Source: Anaerococcus degeneri (GTDB lineage Bacteria; Bacillota; Clostridia; Tissierellales; Peptoniphilaceae). Taken from it: 64,000 bases of DNA. The translations under genes were made by a program, and so were the position numbers. The notes below the pieces were generated by a model, which saw only the letters and a program-made list of their open reading frames with translations, was not told where the DNA came from and ran no database searches. The stretch spans positions 1 through 64,000 of the forward strand of contig NZ_JAGGLO010000004.1 of the NCBI RefSeq assembly GCF_017874475.1, in the 5' to 3' direction. Positions 33,485 through 42,918 of the stretch are shown piece after piece. Within the stretch, counting starts at the first letter, position 1. Every line of letters starts with the position of its first letter.

Positions 33485-34287
33485 GAAAATATCCCAAATA
33501 TAGCCATGGCCATGGAGGTCCCAAGGATGGCTCCTCTAATAATTTCTCTGGCCGAATGGATGTCGGCTTCGTACCTGGATTCTGCAACTATGATGGCAAG
33601 GGCTACTAATAATAGTCTCACCAAGGGTTCATTTACTAGCAAAATGCCTATGGTCGATAGGCAAAAGGCAACTGAAGTGTGGCCTGAAACAAAACCGCCC
33701 TTAAAGGCTGTGCCACGGCCTTCATAGAAAACTCCCTTAAGAAAAATTGTTAAGATTATTACCAAGGAAATGGTAATTAAGGCTAAGTGTGAAGGTCGTC
33801 TGGCAATTTTTAGGATAACTGAATCGTAAAAATTTAAAAATTTGTCAAAAAATATCAAATAGCCAACAAAAACTGCATTTAGGGCTGCAATAAAGGTTGC
33901 AGCTGCAGATACGTCCTTGCCAGCCTTGGCGAGTTTTGAGAACTTACCCCCACTTGCCAAGTCTACAATCTCTTCTATGGCTGTGTTTAAAAGCTCGAGA
34001 GCCACTACAAAGGCAATTGAAAATACCAAAAACATCATTTCAACCCTGGAAAGGTTGAAAAACAAAGATGCAATTAGGACTAGGATTGATGCCAAAATAT
34101 GAAATTTCATATTTTTTTCGTGGTTTATGGCATAAACCAAACCCTCATAGGCATAGTCAAAGCCCTTGAGGAATTTTTGGCCGTGGGTTAATTTTAAGGG
34201 CTCAAAGTCCTCTCCATCTTTCTTTTGGAGTTCCTCGAGGATTTCCTTTTTTAAATTTTCTTTAAGGTCGTCATAGTTTTTATCCAT
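33481..34287 (-). CDS. dgkA: fused diacylglycerol/undecaprenol kinase and PAP2 phosphatase
   Basis: 268 residues. A cytosolic N-terminal tail (1-35) leads to a DgkA-type kinase with three helices (about 40-145; ALELLNTAIEEIVDLASG with the catalytic Glu). A PAP2 phosphatase domain follows (about 150-268; GRGTAFKGGFVSGHTSVAF and SRYEADIHSAREIIRG). Kinase and phosphatase act on opposite steps of lipid phosphate cycling, probably undecaprenol/undecaprenyl phosphate in Gram-positives. The fusion is known in Bacillota. Three bases after ybeY. Confidence 0.9.
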   Translation of the reverse strand: MDKNYDDLKENLKKEILEELQKKDGEDFEPLKLTHGQKFLKGFDYAYEGLVYAINHEKNMKFHILASILVLIASLFFNLSRVEMMFLVFSIAFVVALELLNTAIEEIVDLASGGKFSKLAKAGKDVSAAATFIAALNAVFVGYLIFFDKFLNFYDSVILKIARRPSHLALITISLVIILTIFLKGVFYEGRGTAFKGGFVSGHTSVAFCLSTIGILLVNEPLVRLLLVALAIIVAESRYEADIHSAREIIRGAILGTSMAMAIFGIFS

Positions 34288-34290
34288 TGA

Positions 34291-34749
34291 TTATTTAAAA
34301 ACTCCTAGGTTTTTCATAACCTCTTTTTCTTTTGATCTCATGACCTTTTTGTCGTCTTCTTCTATGTGGTCATAGCCAAGTAGGTGGAGGGTTGAATGAC
34401 AAATGAGATACATGATTTCCCTTTCTAGAGAATGGCCAAAATCTGCCGCTTGACCCTCCGCCACATCTAGGCAAATGACTATATCTCCAAGAAGGATTAG
34501 AGGATTTCCCTCCATATCAAAACCTTCTTCATCCAAGGGGAAAGATAAAACGTCTGTTTCCCTGTCCACATTTCTGTAGTCCTTGTTGAGCTTATGAATT
34601 GTTTGCCTATCAACAATAGAAAGGGAAACTTCAGCATTTTCGCTTATATTTTCCACCCTAAGGACTTCAGTTATGGTTTTTTCTGCCTTTTTCCTTATAA
34701 GGTCAAGGTCCAAATCTTCATTTGTGTCATTGGCTATCAGAAGATTCAT
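34291..34749 (-). CDS. ybeY: endoribonuclease YbeY
   Basis: 152 residues; metal-dependent RNase for 16S rRNA maturation and ribosome quality control. The zinc motif HSTLHLLGYDH (about 118-128) is complete, and DVLSFPL is conserved. It overlaps phoH by 23 bases, the usual neighbour. Confidence 0.96.
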   Translation of the reverse strand: MNLLIANDTNEDLDLDLIRKKAEKTITEVLRVENISENAEVSLSIVDRQTIHKLNKDYRNVDRETDVLSFPLDEEGFDMEGNPLILLGDIVICLDVAEGQAADFGHSLEREIMYLICHSTLHLLGYDHIEEDDKKVMRSKEKEVMKNLGVFK

Positions 34750-35725
34750 TTTCTTTCCTCTTTTTTTCTTCTTCTAATCTCAAATCGTTCTTTTCGTAAG
34801 CATCGATTATCCTTTGGACAAGTGGATGACGAACAACGTCAATTGAGCTAAAGTTTATAAATTCAATGCCTGGGACATTTTTTAAAATCTGAGCAGCCGA
34901 AACAAGGCCCGATTTTCTGCCGCGTGGCAAGTCGACCTGGGTCTTATCTCCTGTAATTATAGCCTTTGAGCCATAGCCCAAACGGGTTAAGAACATCTTC
35001 ATCTGTTCATAAGTTGTGTTTTGGGCCTCATCAAGAATTACAAAGGAATTATCAAGAGTCCTACCCCTCATATAGGCAAGGGGAGCAACTTCTATAATGC
35101 CCTTTTCAACTAGGGCCTGGTAGGTTTCAAAACCTAAAATTTCAAAAAGCCCATCGTAAAGAGGTCTTAAGTATGGGTCTACCTTATCTTGCAAATCTCC
35201 CGGCAAAAATCCTAGGCTCTCGCCTGCTTCTACAGCCGGACGGGTGAGGATAATCCTGTTTACTTCGTTGTTTTTGAAGGCACGGACAGCCATGGCTACA
35301 GCAAGATAGGTCTTACCAGTACCTGCAGGTCCAATTCCAAAAACCACATCATTTGCCAAAATCTTTTCTATATAGGTTTTTTGTCCCAAGGTCTTTGGCT
35401 TGATTGGCTTGCCTGCGGCTGTTGTGACGATTACTTGGTCAAGGATGGCTTTTATTACATCCTTGTTTTCCCTTTCTAGCATATCTGCATCGTATTTTAG
35501 TCTTTGAAAATCAAGTTTGTCATCTCTCTTAAGCTCGGATAACAGCTGGATAATTAGCTTTTTAGCAAGGTCAACATGGCCCTCATCGCCATTTATCTCT
35601 AGCCTATTGTCCTTAAGCTTGAGTTTGACATCAAACCTGTCTTCGATATATTTTCTATTTGAATCAAAATTGCCAAAGAGAGAAATAATTCTCTCTGGCG
35701 CTTCTATTTCTAAAAATTCTTTAAT
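34727..35725 (-). CDS. phoH: PhoH-family ATPase, apparent AUU start
   Basis: Cytosolic P-loop ATPase, often linked to YbeY and RNA metabolism. Walker A GPAGTGKTYLA, Walker B FVILDEAQN. The first ATG (35482) would begin in the middle of the protein. The same frame runs back to 35734 and translates into the typical N-terminal domain (KEFLEIEAPERIISLFGNFD, then DRFDVKLKLKDNRLEINGDE), without ATG, GTG or TTG at its head. An ATT at 35725 has AGGAG six bases before it. Starting there gives 332 residues, the normal length. The preceding gene stops 9 bases upstream. Confidence 0.87.
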   Translation of the reverse strand: MKEFLEIEAPERIISLFGNFDSNRKYIEDRFDVKLKLKDNRLEINGDEGHVDLAKKLIIQLLSELKRDDKLDFQRLKYDADMLERENKDVIKAILDQVIVTTAAGKPIKPKTLGQKTYIEKILANDVVFGIGPAGTGKTYLAVAMAVRAFKNNEVNRIILTRPAVEAGESLGFLPGDLQDKVDPYLRPLYDGLFEILGFETYQALVEKGIIEVAPLAYMRGRTLDNSFVILDEAQNTTYEQMKMFLTRLGYGSKAIITGDKTQVDLPRGRKSGLVSAAQILKNVPGIEFINFSSIDVVRHPLVQRIIDAYEKNDLRLEEEKKRKENESSDSQ

Positions 35726-35734
35726 ATTTAACTC

Positions 35735-36283
35735 CTAGCGTCTTTTGGAAACTGGCGGACCAAGGATTTCTGCCATGATAATGGCATCCTTAAGCCTTTT
35801 TCTATTTTTATCTTTCGCCATTTTTTCCCTAATTTTGTCTGTTTTTTCTTTTTGCTCAGCGTCTCTTAGCCTCATTAAGGCCTGATTGTCCCCTTCCTCA
35901 GTCTTAGCCTTGATAGAGCCGTTCTTTCCATCATTAGATCGGATTGCTTCCAGGCTTTCTTTGGCTAAGATGTCAATCTCATTTCCTAGGGAAGTGGACT
36001 TTTTGAATTTATCTGCATGTTTTGTTCTTAAATCCGCCTTGAGCCTTCTTTGGGCTTCAAGGTCTGGCTTTTGTGGTTCAGAAATTTCGCCGAAGTTCCT
36101 GTCCATATTTTCTACCAGATCATTTAGGTAGCCTATTATGGATGGGTTCTTTCTTGCAGATTTTTTTGCCTTAAGAGGACTGGTGTCAATTTTTTTGTAA
36201 AAATCTCCCATTTCACTTTCCGTCTTGATTTCTTCAACCAAGTCGTCTAGAAATGATAAAAAAGATTTATTCTTATTTGACAT
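35735..36283 (-). CDS. hypothetical protein between floA and phoH
   Basis: 182 residues, highly charged and mostly helical, with no membrane segment. Two similar short motifs, [10 protein letters not shown] (about 11-20) and [10 protein letters not shown] (about 53-62), could be binding helices. A basic C terminus ends [13 protein letters not shown], a tail I associate with clostridial proteins encoded at this place. Function unknown. It overlaps floA by 11 bases, so it is in the same operon and might serve the flotillin or RNA-processing genes. Confidence 0.75.
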   Translation of the reverse strand: MSNKNKSFLSFLDDLVEEIKTESEMGDFYKKIDTSPLKAKKSARKNPSIIGYLNDLVENMDRNFGEISEPQKPDLEAQRRLKADLRTKHADKFKKSTSLGNEIDILAKESLEAIRSNDGKNGSIKAKTEEGDNQALMRLRDAEQKEKTDKIREKMAKDKNRKRLKDAIIMAEILGPPVSKRR

Positions 36284-37217
36284 CTAAGTCAGCCTCATCG
36301 TTTGAGATTGACTGGCGCATTTTTGTGTCGGCTTTTATGTTTTGTAGGTTGTAATAATCCATAACTCCAAGATTTCCTTCTTTGAAGGCTTGGGCAATGG
36401 CAAGTGGAATCTCACTTTCTGCTTCCACAACCTTGGCCCTGTTTTCTTGTTCAAGGGCGATCGCTTGGGCACGTCTTTCTTCGGCCTTGGCTTGGGCTAT
36501 ATTCTTATCAGCCTCTGCCTGGTCTCTTTGAAGCTCAGCTCCTACGTTTCTTCCAACGTCCACATCTGCTATATCGATTGATAAAATCTCAAAGGCTGTA
36601 CCTGAGTCAAGTCCCTTGTTTAATACAGTTTGAGAAATATTATCTGGATTTTCTAGTACTTCTGCGTGGGTTTCTGAAGAACCAACTGTAGTTACAATAC
36701 CCTCGCCAACTCTGGCTATGATTGTCTCTTCGCCTGCACCACCGACAAGTCTTTCGATATTGGCCCTAACAGTGACTTTGGCAATTACCTTTACTTCTAT
36801 ACCATTTTTGGCAACTGCAGCTATGACTGGGGTGTTAATCACCTTTGGTGTTACAGAAACTTGGACAGCCTCAAATACATTACGACCAGCAAGGTCAATG
36901 GCTGCGGCTTCTTCAAAAGAAAGGTCAATTTTTGCCCTTTCTGCTGCTATAAGTGCGTCAACTACTTGGTTGATATTACCACCTGCAAGGTAGTGGCTTT
37001 CAAGGTCATTTGTTTCTATGTGGATACCTGCTTGGTGGGATTTGATCATGGCGTTTACAATTTTTGATGGAGATAATCTCCTAAATCTCATTGCCACAAG
37101 GCTTGCCATGGAGATTTTAACTCCTGAAAATCTCGCTGTAATCCAAAGTCCAACTGGTACCATTGTAAAAAATACTATGACTAATACAAAAATTAGTCCC
37201 ATAATTATAAATTCCAT
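36273..37217 (-). CDS. floA: flotillin-like protein FloA
   Basis: 314 residues; scaffold of membrane microdomains. One N-terminal membrane hairpin (about 4-25), a PHB/SPFH-like domain ([15 protein letters not shown] onward) and a helical region rich in Ala/Glu ([20 protein letters not shown]). It starts on the stop codon of nfeD (TAATG overlap). NfeD-FloA pairing is the usual arrangement. Confidence 0.95.
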   Translation of the reverse strand: MEFIIMGLIFVLVIVFFTMVPVGLWITARFSGVKISMASLVAMRFRRLSPSKIVNAMIKSHQAGIHIETNDLESHYLAGGNINQVVDALIAAERAKIDLSFEEAAAIDLAGRNVFEAVQVSVTPKVINTPVIAAVAKNGIEVKVIAKVTVRANIERLVGGAGEETIIARVGEGIVTTVGSSETHAEVLENPDNISQTVLNKGLDSGTAFEILSIDIADVDVGRNVGAELQRDQAEADKNIAQAKAEERRAQAIALEQENRAKVVEAESEIPLAIAQAFKEGNLGVMDYYNLQNIKADTKMRQSISNDEADLDVK

Positions 37218-37840
37218 TACATCTCCTTTACTATAATGTGGCCATCTTTAACATCTATAACAGAAATTACCCTAGATTTTTCGATAAATTCTGCTCTGGC
37301 CATAGCGTCATAAATTTCTCCGTCAATTTCAATCCTGCCCGAAGGCCTAAGGATTGTCTTGCTAATTCCAACACTGCCTATAAGCTTACTCAAATCCTTA
37401 GTCTTATAGGTTTTAATTTTGTTTTTCTCCTTCACATTTAGGACATAGGAATCAAACAAATTTGCCCTAAAGCCAAGCTTTACAAAAACTGTCATAGTTA
37501 TGACAACAGCAAGGCCTGTGGCGATAATTACAAAAAATCCAGTTTGGGGATCTGTGAATGAATCCATTACCGAATAAGTCGTAAGGGCAAGACCCGCCAC
37601 ACCGATTATTCCAAAGCTAGGAATAAAAAGCTCAAGGCTAAGAAGGGATATACCCACAATGAAGGTGATGACTGTGACATTGTCAGCTATATTATACTTG
37701 GCGTTGGCCAGGTAAAAATAGGCAAATAAAATCACAGAAAGTCCCGCAAAAATTAGCTTTTTTTGGGTAAATAAGAGACATATCAAAGATATGACTGCGA
37801 GAATAAAACTTGTCGCAATAAGTAGGTCATTTCCTAGCAT
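37217..37840 (-). CDS. NfeD-family membrane protein
   Basis: About 207 residues: four to five membrane helices (about 5-130), then a C-terminal OB-fold NfeD domain (about 145-207; [18 protein letters not shown]). This is the short NfeD1b form lacking the ClpP-like protease. It partners with FloA. An ATG at 37852 exists, but GGAG is better placed for ATG 37840. It seems to be the first gene of the long operon. Confidence 0.88.
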   Translation of the reverse strand: MLGNDLLIATSFILAVISLICLLFTQKKLIFAGLSVILFAYFYLANAKYNIADNVTVITFIVGISLLSLELFIPSFGIIGVAGLALTTYSVMDSFTDPQTGFFVIIATGLAVVITMTVFVKLGFRANLFDSYVLNVKEKNKIKTYKTKDLSKLIGSVGISKTILRPSGRIEIDGEIYDAMARAEFIEKSRVISVIDVKDGHIIVKEM

Positions 37841-38066
37841 ATTTTTCTCCATTTCTTAAAAGCAAATCCTTATTTTTTGAAAATATTTATAAAAAATATT
37901 TACTAAATTTAAGGATTATAATATTAACTTCCTTAATAATTATTATCTAGTAAATGAGGTTAAAAATCAACATAAAGAGCCTAGTTCTTATTTATTAAAA
38001 CACTAAAATAATCGCAAGGCTCAGAAAAATATTTTTACAAAAAAGGAGCCTAGGCTCCTTTGATTT
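37841..38066. terminator. intergenic gap with terminator of the ABC-transporter operon
   Basis: Arms AAAGGAGCC (38042-38050) and GGCTCCTTT (38053-38061) form a strong hairpin followed by six T on the minus strand, ending the ABC operon. The remainder (37862-38030) is AT-rich and should hold the nfeD promoter; I could not pick one with confidence. Confidence 0.8.
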
Positions 38067-39266
38067 TTATTTTGTTTTCTTTTTCCTAGCGAAAAATGAA
38101 GATGCTTGATAATTTAAGATGTGTTTTTTATAAACCTTAGATGCGAGAATGTATGAAATATAAAGACTTCCTATTAAAATCATAATAGAAATCCCTCCGT
38201 CCATTATTCCTGCATTTCCCTTTATCAACCTCAAAGGCATAAAAAATACGGAAATATATGGAAGATAGGATGCAATTTTCACAAATAGATTTACAGGACG
38301 GTTCATAAAAATCATTGCTACCATAAAGGCTCCTACGATTGTAATCATCAAAGGACTGGCGACTTTTGACGCATCTTCTTGTTTGCTGGCAAGAGAGCCT
38401 AGCATAGCTGCTATTATCATATAGGCCAAAAGGGAAAGAATTATAAATACAAATATCTCTCCAATTACTATAAGACTTCTTTGGTCAAGGCTAATGTTTA
38501 TATTTATCATGTCCAAAAGGCCCTTGGATTTTGCCACGAAATAGGAAATTATTCCCAAAATTATATAGATTATCGAATGGACTATGATGGCTAATAAATT
38601 GCCCAAAATCTTCCCTGCAAAGTAATCCTTAGCAGATACTGACGAAAAGATAAATTCAATCATCTTTGAGCCTTTTTCTGTGGCTATGTCAACAACCAAG
38701 ACATTTGAGTACATGATTAGCATAAAGTACATGAACATCAAAAGGATGAAATAGGAAGCGTAGACCATAAGGCTCTTGCCCTTATCAATTTGGTTGATTT
38801 TTATATCTGCCTTAGTCGCAAAAATCCCAACTTGCTTTTCATTTAAGTCTGCATTTTTGATATTAAGAGCATTTTGAATCTCATTTGCGACTAGGGGCAA
38901 TTTTGAAATTGCCTTAGCGTCCATGGTTTTAGTCTTAATCACTAGGACAACTTGGCCATTTTCTTCAGAAATTTCTCCATAAGACTCGATTTTTTCTGCT
39001 TTTAAGGACTTCTCCGCCGTATCTTTTGAAACTAGTTTATATTCACTTTCCATCCCCTTAAAGAAAGGACTAATATTTTCATCTGCTACTATTTGGTATT
39101 TATTGCCGTCACTACCAAGTTTGGCCTGATCTGACTTTGCAAGGAAATAATTAATTCCTACAGGCACTAGCATGACAAGGATAGGGATAAATACCATGGC
39201 CCAAAAGGCAACAGATTTCATTTGTTTTTTGAAGGAGTCTAGAGCGACTATTAATTTTCTATTCAT
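38067..39266 (-). CDS. ABC-2 type export permease (NatB-like)
   Basis: About 399 residues: one membrane helix at the N terminus, an extracytoplasmic region (about 45-165), then five or six helices in the C-terminal half with EKGSKMIEFIFSSVSAKDYFAGKILG, the conserved ABC-2 loop. It pairs with the ATPase gene upstream and overlaps it; start ATG 39266 lies in the end of that gene behind a GGTGGAAG-type site. Substrate unknown; NatAB relatives export Na+, others export drugs or peptides. Confidence 0.88.
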   Translation of the reverse strand: MNRKLIVALDSFKKQMKSVAFWAMVFIPILVMLVPVGINYFLAKSDQAKLGSDGNKYQIVADENISPFFKGMESEYKLVSKDTAEKSLKAEKIESYGEISEENGQVVLVIKTKTMDAKAISKLPLVANEIQNALNIKNADLNEKQVGIFATKADIKINQIDKGKSLMVYASYFILLMFMYFMLIMYSNVLVVDIATEKGSKMIEFIFSSVSAKDYFAGKILGNLLAIIVHSIIYIILGIISYFVAKSKGLLDMININISLDQRSLIVIGEIFVFIILSLLAYMIIAAMLGSLASKQEDASKVASPLMITIVGAFMVAMIFMNRPVNLFVKIASYLPYISVFFMPLRLIKGNAGIMDGGISIMILIGSLYISYILASKVYKKHILNYQASSFFARKKKTK

Positions 39267-40143
39267 CTTCTTCCACCTTTCTTGCAAAGATTTCATTTAG
39301 GCTTGGTGGCTCCTGGCTAAACATTTCAAGGTAGCCGAGTTTTTCTGACAATCTAGCAAAAATTTCCCTGCCGTCTGCTTCATTTTCTAATCTGATAGTC
39401 CAAAGACTCCCCTCTCTTTTTAGGTCATACTCTCGGAAAATCTCTGATAAATTCGCTTCTGTCCTGACTTTTACAAGGTCTTTTTCATAAGAATTCCTAA
39501 TCTCGTCTGGAGAACCCTTTAAGACAATTTTTCCGTTTTTTAACATGATGAGCCTATCGCAAAGATATTCGACATTTTCCATGTTGTGGGAAGAGAAAAT
39601 TATAGTTGTGCCTTCTTCATTAATTTCCTTAATTATTCCCATCAATAAATTAGCATTATAAGGGTCAAGACCCGAAAAAGGTTCGTCTAATATTAGAAAT
39701 TCCGGCTTATAGATTAGGCTTGCTAAAAGCTGGACCTTCTGTTGATTGCCCTTAGAAAGGGATTTTATTTTATCATCTAAAGTCCCCTTGATTTCAAAAC
39801 GGTCAAAGTAGGCTTGTAAGGTCTTTTCATCTAGATTTGACATTTGGTTGAGCCTAGCGAAGAATTTCACCTCTTCTCTAATGGTTTTCTTTGGTGAAAG
39901 CGAGCGTTCTTCAGGGAGAAAGCCAATTTTTTCTAGAGGAATATTTGCCATTGGCTTTCCTTCGTAAAGAATTTCTCCATCAAAGTGATCGTAGAAATTC
40001 ATCATGGAACGAAAAAGGGTAGATTTGCCCGCTCCGTTTTGACCGATGACTCCGAAAAGTTCACCTTTTTCAACCTCAAAGCTCACATTATCAAGAGCCC
40101 TTAGGTCAGCAAAATTTTTAGATAAGTTTTTTATTTCAATCAT
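39259..40143 (-). CDS. ABC transporter ATP-binding protein (NatA-like)
   Basis: 294 residues. Walker A GQNGAGKST, signature SLSKGNQQKVQ, Walker B FLILDEPFSGLDP, H-loop SSHNMENV, then a DUF4162-like tail. Energises the ABC-2 permease that follows. GGAGAG stands before ATG 40143; the long frame to 40158 is less likely. It overlaps the DUF3169 gene end by eight bases. Confidence 0.94.
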   Translation of the reverse strand: MIEIKNLSKNFADLRALDNVSFEVEKGELFGVIGQNGAGKSTLFRSMMNFYDHFDGEILYEGKPMANIPLEKIGFLPEERSLSPKKTIREEVKFFARLNQMSNLDEKTLQAYFDRFEIKGTLDDKIKSLSKGNQQKVQLLASLIYKPEFLILDEPFSGLDPYNANLLMGIIKEINEEGTTIIFSSHNMENVEYLCDRLIMLKNGKIVLKGSPDEIRNSYEKDLVKVRTEANLSEIFREYDLKREGSLWTIRLENEADGREIFARLSEKLGYLEMFSQEPPSLNEIFARKVEEDE

Positions 40144-40861
40144 TTTTCTCTCCTGCAAATCCGTTTGTTAAAACCCCTACCAAACAAGGTACGAGGACAA
40201 TTAGAGCTATCACTGGGCTTATGTTTTCGTAGAGGGCTGAGCAAAATAGAATTATTATTATCACAAATTGGCAAATAAGCATTCTTTTAAAGGCCAAGTA
40301 GCCTTTTTTGTAGTATTTGACCTTATCTCTCTCGTCAGATTCGGCCATAAACTTGCTTTCAAAAAAGAAGTCAAAGACATCTGTCTTTCTTTCTGGTTCG
40401 ATTTTTCTGACAAGTTTATAAGTTAGATAAGTTAAAATTAAATTTATAGTTGTAAATACAAATATAATTACAAGTATAATTAAAGTGTTTTTTAAGGGAT
40501 CAGAACTTTTTTTCATCTCATTATAAATAATTATAATAAGAGACAAAAGAGTAAATAAACCCGCATCTCTCATTGCATTTGCATAATCTATATACTTTGT
40601 TTCAATAAAACCATCTTCCCTAAGACCTTTTTCAACTTCTTTTTTGGCTTTTATATAAAAATATAGGCCAAAAAGGGCGAATATACTACAAAGTCCTATA
40701 GTCAAAAATAAGATATTTTGGCTTAAAAATCTATTAAGACCTTCTACAAGTCCACCTACATTTAGTTTATTAAAAATAAAACTAGATCCAAAACCAACTA
40801 GCAATCCAAATCCAGCCATATAAAGTACATTAGTTAGGAATGTTTTCTTATTATTTTTCAT
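40136..40861 (-). CDS. DUF3169 membrane protein
   Basis: 241 residues with six membrane helices in three pairs (about 10-30, 45-65, 95-112, 125-145, 195-212, 217-235) and a charged cytoplasmic loop (KIEPERKTDVFDFFFESKF). This family is usually found between an XRE regulator and an ABC exporter, as here, but its biochemical role is unknown to me. The start is inside the XRE gene end (11-base overlap). Confidence 0.8.
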   Translation of the reverse strand: MKNNKKTFLTNVLYMAGFGLLVGFGSSFIFNKLNVGGLVEGLNRFLSQNILFLTIGLCSIFALFGLYFYIKAKKEVEKGLREDGFIETKYIDYANAMRDAGLFTLLSLIIIIYNEMKKSSDPLKNTLIILVIIFVFTTINLILTYLTYKLVRKIEPERKTDVFDFFFESKFMAESDERDKVKYYKKGYLAFKRMLICQFVIIIILFCSALYENISPVIALIVLVPCLVGVLTNGFAGEKND

Positions 40862-41063
40862 CACTATCCTCCAAGCTAAAAATCTCATTAATATCCACAC
40901 CTAGAACTTTGGATATTGTTAGGGCCACGGTCACAGATGGGTTATAATCTCCTCTTTCTATTAGGCTTATGGTTTGACGGCTGACTCCGACGAGTTTTCC
41001 AAGGTCTGCTTGATTTAAGCCACTCTTTTTTCTAAAGTCCGCCAAATTATTTCTTAGTTCCAT
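40851..41063 (-). CDS. XRE-family regulator of the ABC cassette
   Basis: 70 residues, a single helix-turn-helix (LADFRKKSGLNQADLGKLVG, SRQTISLIERGDYNPSV) with the short acidic tail typical of YozG/Cro-like regulators. AGGAGG precedes the ATG. Its own promoter carries two TGACAA/TTGTCA palindromes, so it probably represses itself and the exporter genes downstream. Confidence 0.9.
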   Translation of the reverse strand: MELRNNLADFRKKSGLNQADLGKLVGVSRQTISLIERGDYNPSVTVALTISKVLGVDINEIFSLEDSDEK

Positions 41064-41082
41064 CCGCCCTCCTTTCTCAAAT

Positions 41083-41136
41083 AATTGACAACTATTCTTG
41101 TCATCATTATATAATTGACAACTTTATTTGTCAATT
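41083..41136 (-). promoter_or_regulatory. consensus promoter overlapped by two operators
   Basis: Minus-strand TTGACA (41129-41134) and TATAAT (41106-41111) with a 17-base spacer are perfect consensus. A palindrome with arms AATTGACAA and TTGTCAATT (41113-41136) covers the -35 and spacer. A second, TGACAA and TTGTCA (41086-41103), lies 30 bases further, over the start of transcription. Such an arrangement suits tight repression by the XRE protein. The rest of the 41137-41346 gap is AT-rich, with no other clear signal. Confidence 0.78.
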
Positions 41137-41346
41137 ATTCTTTCAAAAAAATTTTTTCATAAGTTTTTAGAAATTTTTATGAAAATTCATTAGATAAGGA
41201 GATAAGAGCTTGATTTTAATATTCAATTAGAATTTATTAGGAGATATTTTGAATAAAATATGAATAAATAGAAAAAATTACATTATCTATGCATTTTTGG
41301 GATTTTCCTATATAATGTATGTAAGAATATATTTTAGGAGATGCTT

Positions 41347-42030
41347 ATGCTAGGTGTTGGCGTGAATGCTCTTGCGGTTTTTATCACGGGTATAATCGGA
41401 CTTAAACTTGCAAACTACATAGAACCTTGTTATAAGGATGCAATTATGAAATTTTTGCCCCTTACCATTATGGTTTTGGGCATAGAATCTGCCCTCAAAG
41501 GCGATGTGATAATTGTTCTTATTTCAATAATTTTGGGGGTTATTATTGGAGAGTATTTTGATCTGGAAGGAAAACTCAATAATTTTGCCAATACCCTCAA
41601 GGATAAATTTATAAAAAACGAAGATAATGATTTTGCGACAGGTTTTGTTTCAGGCACCCTTATTTTCTGCGTGGGATCTTTGGGAATCCTAGGCGCTATC
41701 GAAGCTGGTGTCAAGGGAGACAATTCAATTTTATACACAAAGGCCATAATCGACAGCCTTTCATCAATCTTTTTATCAACCACACTTGGAATCGGTGTTG
41801 CCTGCTCGGCTGGGGTAATCTTCCTCTACGAAGGCCTCATCGTTCTTCTTTCAAGCTTCCTAGCGCCAATCCTCACCCCAGAAATTTTGGCAAATATTTC
41901 TGGAGTTGGCGGAATTACAATTATAGCTGTGGGCCTTTCCATGCTAGATCTTGTAAAATTCAAGCTAGTAAATTCCCTACCTGCCATTGTAATTCCTGTT
42001 ATAATTGGTCTAATAATGAATTTGTTATAA
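41347..42030 (+). CDS. DUF554 integral membrane protein
   Basis: 227 residues, about seven membrane helices, with GSLGILGAIEAG and GVGVACSAGVIFLYEGLIVLL conserved in DUF554 (YdfK/YqgA). Function unknown; proposed to be a transporter-like protein. AGGAG abuts ATG 41341, so ATG 41347, six bases further, is the better start. It is the only plus-strand gene right of the accessory region. Confidence 0.85.
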   Translation: MLGVGVNALAVFITGIIGLKLANYIEPCYKDAIMKFLPLTIMVLGIESALKGDVIIVLISIILGVIIGEYFDLEGKLNNFANTLKDKFIKNEDNDFATGFVSGTLIFCVGSLGILGAIEAGVKGDNSILYTKAIIDSLSSIFLSTTLGIGVACSAGVIFLYEGLIVLLSSFLAPILTPEILANISGVGGITIIAVGLSMLDLVKFKLVNSLPAIVIPVIIGLIMNLL

Positions 42031-42060
42031 AAAAATCCTCCGACTTGGAGGATTTTTTAT
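42031..42060. terminator. bidirectional terminator between convergent genes
   Basis: AAATCCTCC and GGAGGATTT arms around GACT with A-run before and T-run after. It serves both the DUF554 gene and the GNAT gene arriving from the other side. Confidence 0.88.
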
Positions 42061-42918
42061 TTATAATTTATAATATAGATAGGTGTCAAGTTTTTCAAAA
42101 CCATTGGCAAGAGCTCTTTCCAGCTCTATTTTTTTATCAACTTCTACAAAGTATTTTATGGTAGAAATTTTTCCAAATTCATCAATAAGCGAATTTACCA
42201 TGGCATTTAAAAGTTCATTGCAAATCACAAATTTCTCTTCATTTTCATCTATAAAAAGTCCGAAGATTTCTCCCTTACAAGGATTTTCTCCGTAGACTTT
42301 TACAAGGAGACTTGCCACAATCTCTCCTTGATTTTCTTTTACAAAAACCCTAAACCTATCAAAGTCTCTCAAAAGATTTTTGCTGTTATAATACATATTT
42401 CCAGAAAATTTGTCGTGGAAAGCCTCATATTGTAGGAAATCTTCTTTGCTTAAGATTCTTATGCCTGCTGTATCCCCTAGCCTTTCTCTTAAGTTTTTTG
42501 CTTCTAAAACGTGTGAATGCTCGATAAGTTGGGCCTTATCTTTGAAATCTTCTTCTTCATTTAGCCAGCAAGTGTGGGATAGGCCGACATTTAGGCTGTA
42601 ATCCTTAAAGTCTTTTTTTATTTGAGAAATAAGATCTTCAAATACTTTTATATCCTTATTTTTAATAACAATAAGGGTTGTTTGAATATATTTTTCATCT
42701 TCATCCCAAAAATAAGTTGCAAGGCCTTCTAGATTGCCATTTTCCTCAATAACTAGACTTTCTGTCGCCATAAATTCTATTGAATATTCTAGCTCCCTAA
42801 AAATGTCATTTATTTTGTAAAAACGAGGATAGGAAAAATGAGTCTTATCACTTATAGCCAGGTCTAACAAAGGCCTAACTTTTGCCAAGTCAGGTCTTTG
42901 CAGAGGACGTATTTGCAT
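42061..42918 (-). CDS. GNAT-like acetyltransferase domain protein
   Basis: 285 residues. The N-terminal part (IRPLQRPDLAKVRPLLDLAI) and the C-terminal part (RVFVKENQGEIVASLLVKVY, EIFGLFIDENEEK) both resemble GNAT folds, so it may be a two-domain member. The acetyl-CoA loop is not crisp, so activity is uncertain. The start abuts the end of the glutamate dehydrogenase gene (one-base overlap), so the two are cotranscribed. Confidence 0.65.
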   Translation of the reverse strand: MQIRPLQRPDLAKVRPLLDLAISDKTHFSYPRFYKINDIFRELEYSIEFMATESLVIEENGNLEGLATYFWDEDEKYIQTTLIVIKNKDIKVFEDLISQIKKDFKDYSLNVGLSHTCWLNEEEDFKDKAQLIEHSHVLEAKNLRERLGDTAGIRILSKEDFLQYEAFHDKFSGNMYYNSKNLLRDFDRFRVFVKENQGEIVASLLVKVYGENPCKGEIFGLFIDENEEKFVICNELLNAMVNSLIDEFGKISTIKYFVEVDKKIELERALANGFEKLDTYLYYKL

